Shown here in pieces: positions 45,789 to 48,612 of a stretch of DNA of 48,612 nucleotides; the stretch's first letter is position 1, and each line of letters opens with the position of its first letter. This DNA is from Methylococcales bacterium (lineage in GTDB: Bacteria; Pseudomonadota; Gammaproteobacteria; Methylococcales; Methylomonadaceae): NCBI GenBank assembly GCA_003584875.1, contig QVQD01000196.1, forward strand, positions 1 to 48,612, given 5' to 3'. Under the pieces are notes generated by a model that was not told the DNA's origin, did no database searches, and was given only the letters and a program-made list of their open reading frames with translations. Made by a program: the position numbers and the translations under genes.

Positions 45789-48227
45789 CTAATCCCAATG
45801 CAACCTAACGCCCGCATAACCGGTAGCCGGCGCGCCAGGCCCCATATAAGTCGTGCTGGCATTGTTCTGGTAAAGGTTTTGACCTAATTGCCCAAAAGAA
45901 GCGTAATGGTTATCAAGCACGTTGCGCCCCGTTGCATAGAGCTCAATATTTTTAGTGACCACATAACGAGCATTAATATTAAGCAAGGTATAGTTCGGTA
46001 TTTGGGGATATAGATTGGAGTCATCACCTCGAACAAACTGGCTGGCCACATATTGCAAATCACTACCTAAAAACCAATTATGGAAGACTTCGTATTCACC
46101 ACCCGCCTTGAAGGTACTTTGAGGAATACTCGGTATTTTGCTGCCTGGCGTCACAGTTTCTGAGCCTAATGCATTACTAAGCGTAGCAGTCGTTTGGTAA
46201 GTCGCATCAACGAAACCGTAACTCGTGTACCAGTTCAATTTATTCCAAGCCAAACCACTCAGCCCTAGTTCAAGACCTTGACGCAAGGTTGCACCGACAT
46301 TAGCAAAATAACCATTGATAACGCTACCCGGACTATTAAGAAATAAAATATCGTTGGTGTTACGTGTTTGATACAAGGCGATGTTCCACTTTAGCCCTTG
46401 GTTAAATTTACCACGCGCACCGACCTCTAAGGTATGAGAAACCACCGCTTTCAAGGGTGGATCTGAAGCCATACTACTCGGCAAACTACAGGGCGCATCA
46501 GGATTGGCACAACTGGTTTCTACGGCGGTAGGCGCCCGAAAACCTTCATTGTAATTAAAATAAGTCGTAAACTCTTTAAGCGGGGTCTCTAAGGAAAAAG
46601 CATCTAATGGTTGAAAGGTTAAGCCAGCAGAAGGGTTTACGCGCTGAAAAACATTACTGCCGCTCAAAGAATTAATGGAGGTCGAGGCATTGAGTTGATC
46701 AAACGTTTGCACCTCAGCTCTTGCCCAATTTAATGAACTATTAGCATGCAGCCAACTATAGAAAGAAAACGTATTAGTCGCAAAGATATTGGAATAGGCG
46801 TTTTGTCCATTAATCAAGACTGTAGTGCTTAATGGTTGCGTCGCAACCTCATAATTATTAGTTGTAAAAATAGCATCTTGACTAGCAACGGAAAACTGAG
46901 ACTTACTGTAATTATAACCGCCCCCCACACTTAACTGATTATCATGCGCCAGAACTTTATAGTCTGAGGTCAATTGCAAATTAACACCTGTGCCATTTTG
47001 TTGGGCTCTAGTGGCTTGAAAAGAGCCAGGAGTATATTGATTATTCTGATCATCCTGACACATATTTCCATTAACCCAAACCGTACAATTCTGATTGGTG
47101 TTGCTGTTAAGGCTAGAACTATTGTTATTACGATTATAAGTATTTCCCGATAATTGCAATTGATCCGTAATCTTATGGCTACCTTTCAGATTAAAAAAAT
47201 ACATCGTATTTTTGGTGACATCAGGCGCGGTATAAAAACTACTCCAATTTTGCTGCAACATGTTTTGTGGGGTAGGCCCTACACCCTGCAAATTATTATC
47301 GGCAAAGGTAAAGGATAGATCAATATCTGTCTTTTCATTTTCCCAGCCTACTTTACCGAAAGCTTGATTAACGCTAGTCGGTGAATAAGGACGCCAGCCA
47401 TTATCATCGAAGATGTTTCCTGCAAAATACCAATCAAAATCACCTTTAGAACCGCCATATTCTGCCGTATAGGTTTGACGACCATAAGAACCGCCACTGG
47501 CTTGAGTACGAAAACCTGGATTACTAAAGCCACTTTTTGTTTTTACGGATAAGGCACCACCTAAGGTATTTAAACCATAGAGTGGATTAGAACCCGGCAT
47601 CATCTCCATACTAGAAATCGCCACTTGGGGAATTAAATCCCAGTTAACGGTATCACCAAAGGCTTCATTGACGCGAACCCCATCCTGATACACCGATAAA
47701 CCAATGGGCGTACCTAAAAGTGGCGATGCCGTAAAGCCTCTATAAGTAATATCGGGTTGGTAAGGGTTATTCTGGGTATCATTGATATTGACACTTTCTA
47801 AACGACGATTCATGAAATCCGTCAAACCAAAAGCTTCATGCCGATTAATATCTTCATCTTCGGCAGACTGAACGTTACCGGGAATTTTTTTAAAGGCTAG
47901 CCCAGTTGTGCCTAATGGTGTTGTGCTAACCACTTCAACCTCTGGCAGCTCGAATACATCAACTGGATGAGATCGTTCAGGCACAACCTCCTTGTCTTTA
48001 TTATTGGCGGCTTTAATGATTTTTGTAGACTTTGGTGCTTTATCTGCCACCTTGCTGTCTCCTTCTTTTTCAGGCGCTGTTGCCGCAGTCTGTTCTGGCA
48101 AACTAAACCAGCGATTAAATAAAGGAACTGGATTTTCTGATGAAAAACTCTCTGCATGCACAGGCACTGAAATACTAAGCGCTAATAGTACTGGTAATAG
48201 CCGGATCGGAAAGAGAGGGATTTGCAT
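45789..48227 (-). CDS. TonB-dependent outer-membrane receptor
   Basis: A signal peptide (~1-25, cleaved at VHA) is followed by a charged Lys/Ala/Pro linker (~45-90) and a TonB-box-like EVEVVST (~98). The plug domain (~110-245) shows YQPDITYRGF, VNEAFGDTVNWDLIP and GSNPLYGLNTLGGALSVKTKSG. The 22-strand barrel runs to the end (GYAGVRLHWD). There is no N-terminal signalling (STN) domain. An internal Cys pair (CTVWVNGNMCQ, and CANPDAPC further on) is in extracellular loops. Length 812 aa is usual. Substrate not determined; a metallophore or B12-type compound is the general class. Confidence 0.93.
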   Translation of the reverse strand: MQIPLFPIRLLPVLLALSISVPVHAESFSSENPVPLFNRWFSLPEQTAATAPEKEGDSKVADKAPKSTKIIKAANNKDKEVVPERSHPVDVFELPEVEVVSTTPLGTTGLAFKKIPGNVQSAEDEDINRHEAFGLTDFMNRRLESVNINDTQNNPYQPDITYRGFTASPLLGTPIGLSVYQDGVRVNEAFGDTVNWDLIPQVAISSMEMMPGSNPLYGLNTLGGALSVKTKSGFSNPGFRTQASGGSYGRQTYTAEYGGSKGDFDWYFAGNIFDDNGWRPYSPTSVNQAFGKVGWENEKTDIDLSFTFADNNLQGVGPTPQNMLQQNWSSFYTAPDVTKNTMYFFNLKGSHKITDQLQLSGNTYNRNNNSSSLNSNTNQNCTVWVNGNMCQDDQNNQYTPGSFQATRAQQNGTGVNLQLTSDYKVLAHDNQLSVGGGYNYSKSQFSVASQDAIFTTNNYEVATQPLSTTVLINGQNAYSNIFATNTFSFYSWLHANSSLNWARAEVQTFDQLNASTSINSLSGSNVFQRVNPSAGLTFQPLDAFSLETPLKEFTTYFNYNEGFRAPTAVETSCANPDAPCSLPSSMASDPPLKAVVSHTLEVGARGKFNQGLKWNIALYQTRNTNDILFLNSPGSVINGYFANVGATLRQGLELGLSGLAWNKLNWYTSYGFVDATYQTTATLSNALGSETVTPGSKIPSIPQSTFKAGGEYEVFHNWFLGSDLQYVASQFVRGDDSNLYPQIPNYTLLNINARYVVTKNIELYATGRNVLDNHYASFGQLGQNLYQNNASTTYMGPGAPATGYAGVRLHWD

Positions 48228-48462
48228 AATTAAAACCTAAGTTGATGTGAAAGTATGACGCCAATAATCGAGTAGTCGTAGAGGCTTTCAATTCAAATAA
48301 ATAGGTTAATTATCAATGAAAAAGTTACCGATGAATATAGGAAGAATTCCTGAATTTAAACAGTTCTATGAGCGAAACTTTTTCTACCGACATCATAATC
48401 TTGACTCATTGCAAGGTTAATGTTGAATACTTAGTGGCCATTGATGGCTATGAAATTAACGA

Positions 48463-48554
48463 TGCCGGTCGGGGTTTGCAACCCCGACCGAAACGTTTAG
48501 CTGCTTCAAAAACTTCGAAACCCTAAACGTTAAGAACAGGGTTATAAACCCCGT
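48463..48554 (+). repeat. Best copy of the ~95-bp CGGTCGGGGTT element
   Basis: Two palindromes in tandem: TGCCGGTCGGGGTTTGCAAC with its complement half, then CGTTAAGAACAGGGG/TTATAAACCCCG, joined by GAAACGTTTA...CTTCGAAACC. A GTTCCCACGC-family relative follows at 48577-48604. The rest of 48228-48612 probably holds the receptor promoter but shows nothing else. Confidence 0.75.
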
Positions 48555-48612
48555 TAAGCTTGGGCTTCCAAGATTGCATTCCCATGCGGAACTTAGGAAC
48601 GAGCAAAAAAAA

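Noticed and set aside
48228-48460. Cobalamin riboswitch before the TonB receptor
   Set aside because: AGTGGCC occurs, but no B12-box context or surrounding stems could be recognised.

Overview
The window looks like chromosomal DNA of a gammaproteobacterial methanotroph or methylotroph (Methylococcales type, Methylobacter-like). This rests on low to moderate GC, two tandem methylene-tetrahydromethanopterin dehydrogenase genes (the H4MPT C1-oxidation route), gammaproteobacterial gene orders (nnr-tsaE-amiB-mutL-miaA; pilMNOPQ-aroK-aroB-damX-like-hemE; yoaA-tsaB; pssA-leuA), and a DUF411 copper-associated protein. The genus is inferred, not proven.

Layout. 0.2-2.1 kb: an overlapping pair of unrecognised genes, the second exported. 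2.3-7.8 kb: an accessory stretch with a NADAR-domain gene divergent from a zincin-like HExxH protein, a two-module AAA+ ATPase, and a CobB/SIRT5-type sirtuin. 8-14.2 kb: housekeeping genes on the minus strand (lpxC, rimI, a degenerate uracil-DNA-glycosylase-like gene, leuA with a possible Leu-codon leader and attenuator, pssA, miaA). 14.5-21.1 kb: mutL, an Rpn/PD-(D/E)XK gene inserted into the conserved block, amiB/C, tsaE, nnr. 21.5-24.9 kb: yoaA, tsaB, a metallophosphoesterase. 25-26.9 kb: the tandem mtdB-like pair. 27.9-37.3 kb: the pilMNOPQ type IV pilus machine, then aroK, aroB, a DamX-like ATPase, hemE and a DUF411 gene. 37.3-41 kb: a repeat-rich, AT-rich graveyard holding scars of a type III-like restriction locus around an intact Rpn gene. 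41-48.2 kb: an orphan batD, a Tat-exported His-rich MepK-like peptidase, an OprB-type porin and a TonB-dependent receptor.

Almost every larger gap holds short palindromes. At least seven sequence families occur. Many carry the GTAG...CTAC foot typical of REP elements moved by RAYT transposases, and some sit in head-to-head (BIME-like) pairs. No RAYT gene, tRNA, rRNA or CRISPR array was seen.

How the genes fit together: most of the window is envelope, cofactor, amino-acid and DNA-repair housekeeping with conserved order. The parts that look new or unusual are the NADAR/zincin/AAA+ stretch, the mtdB pair with different predicted cofactor motifs, the possible leu leader, the multi-family REP landscape, and the decayed restriction locus that kept its Rpn gene.
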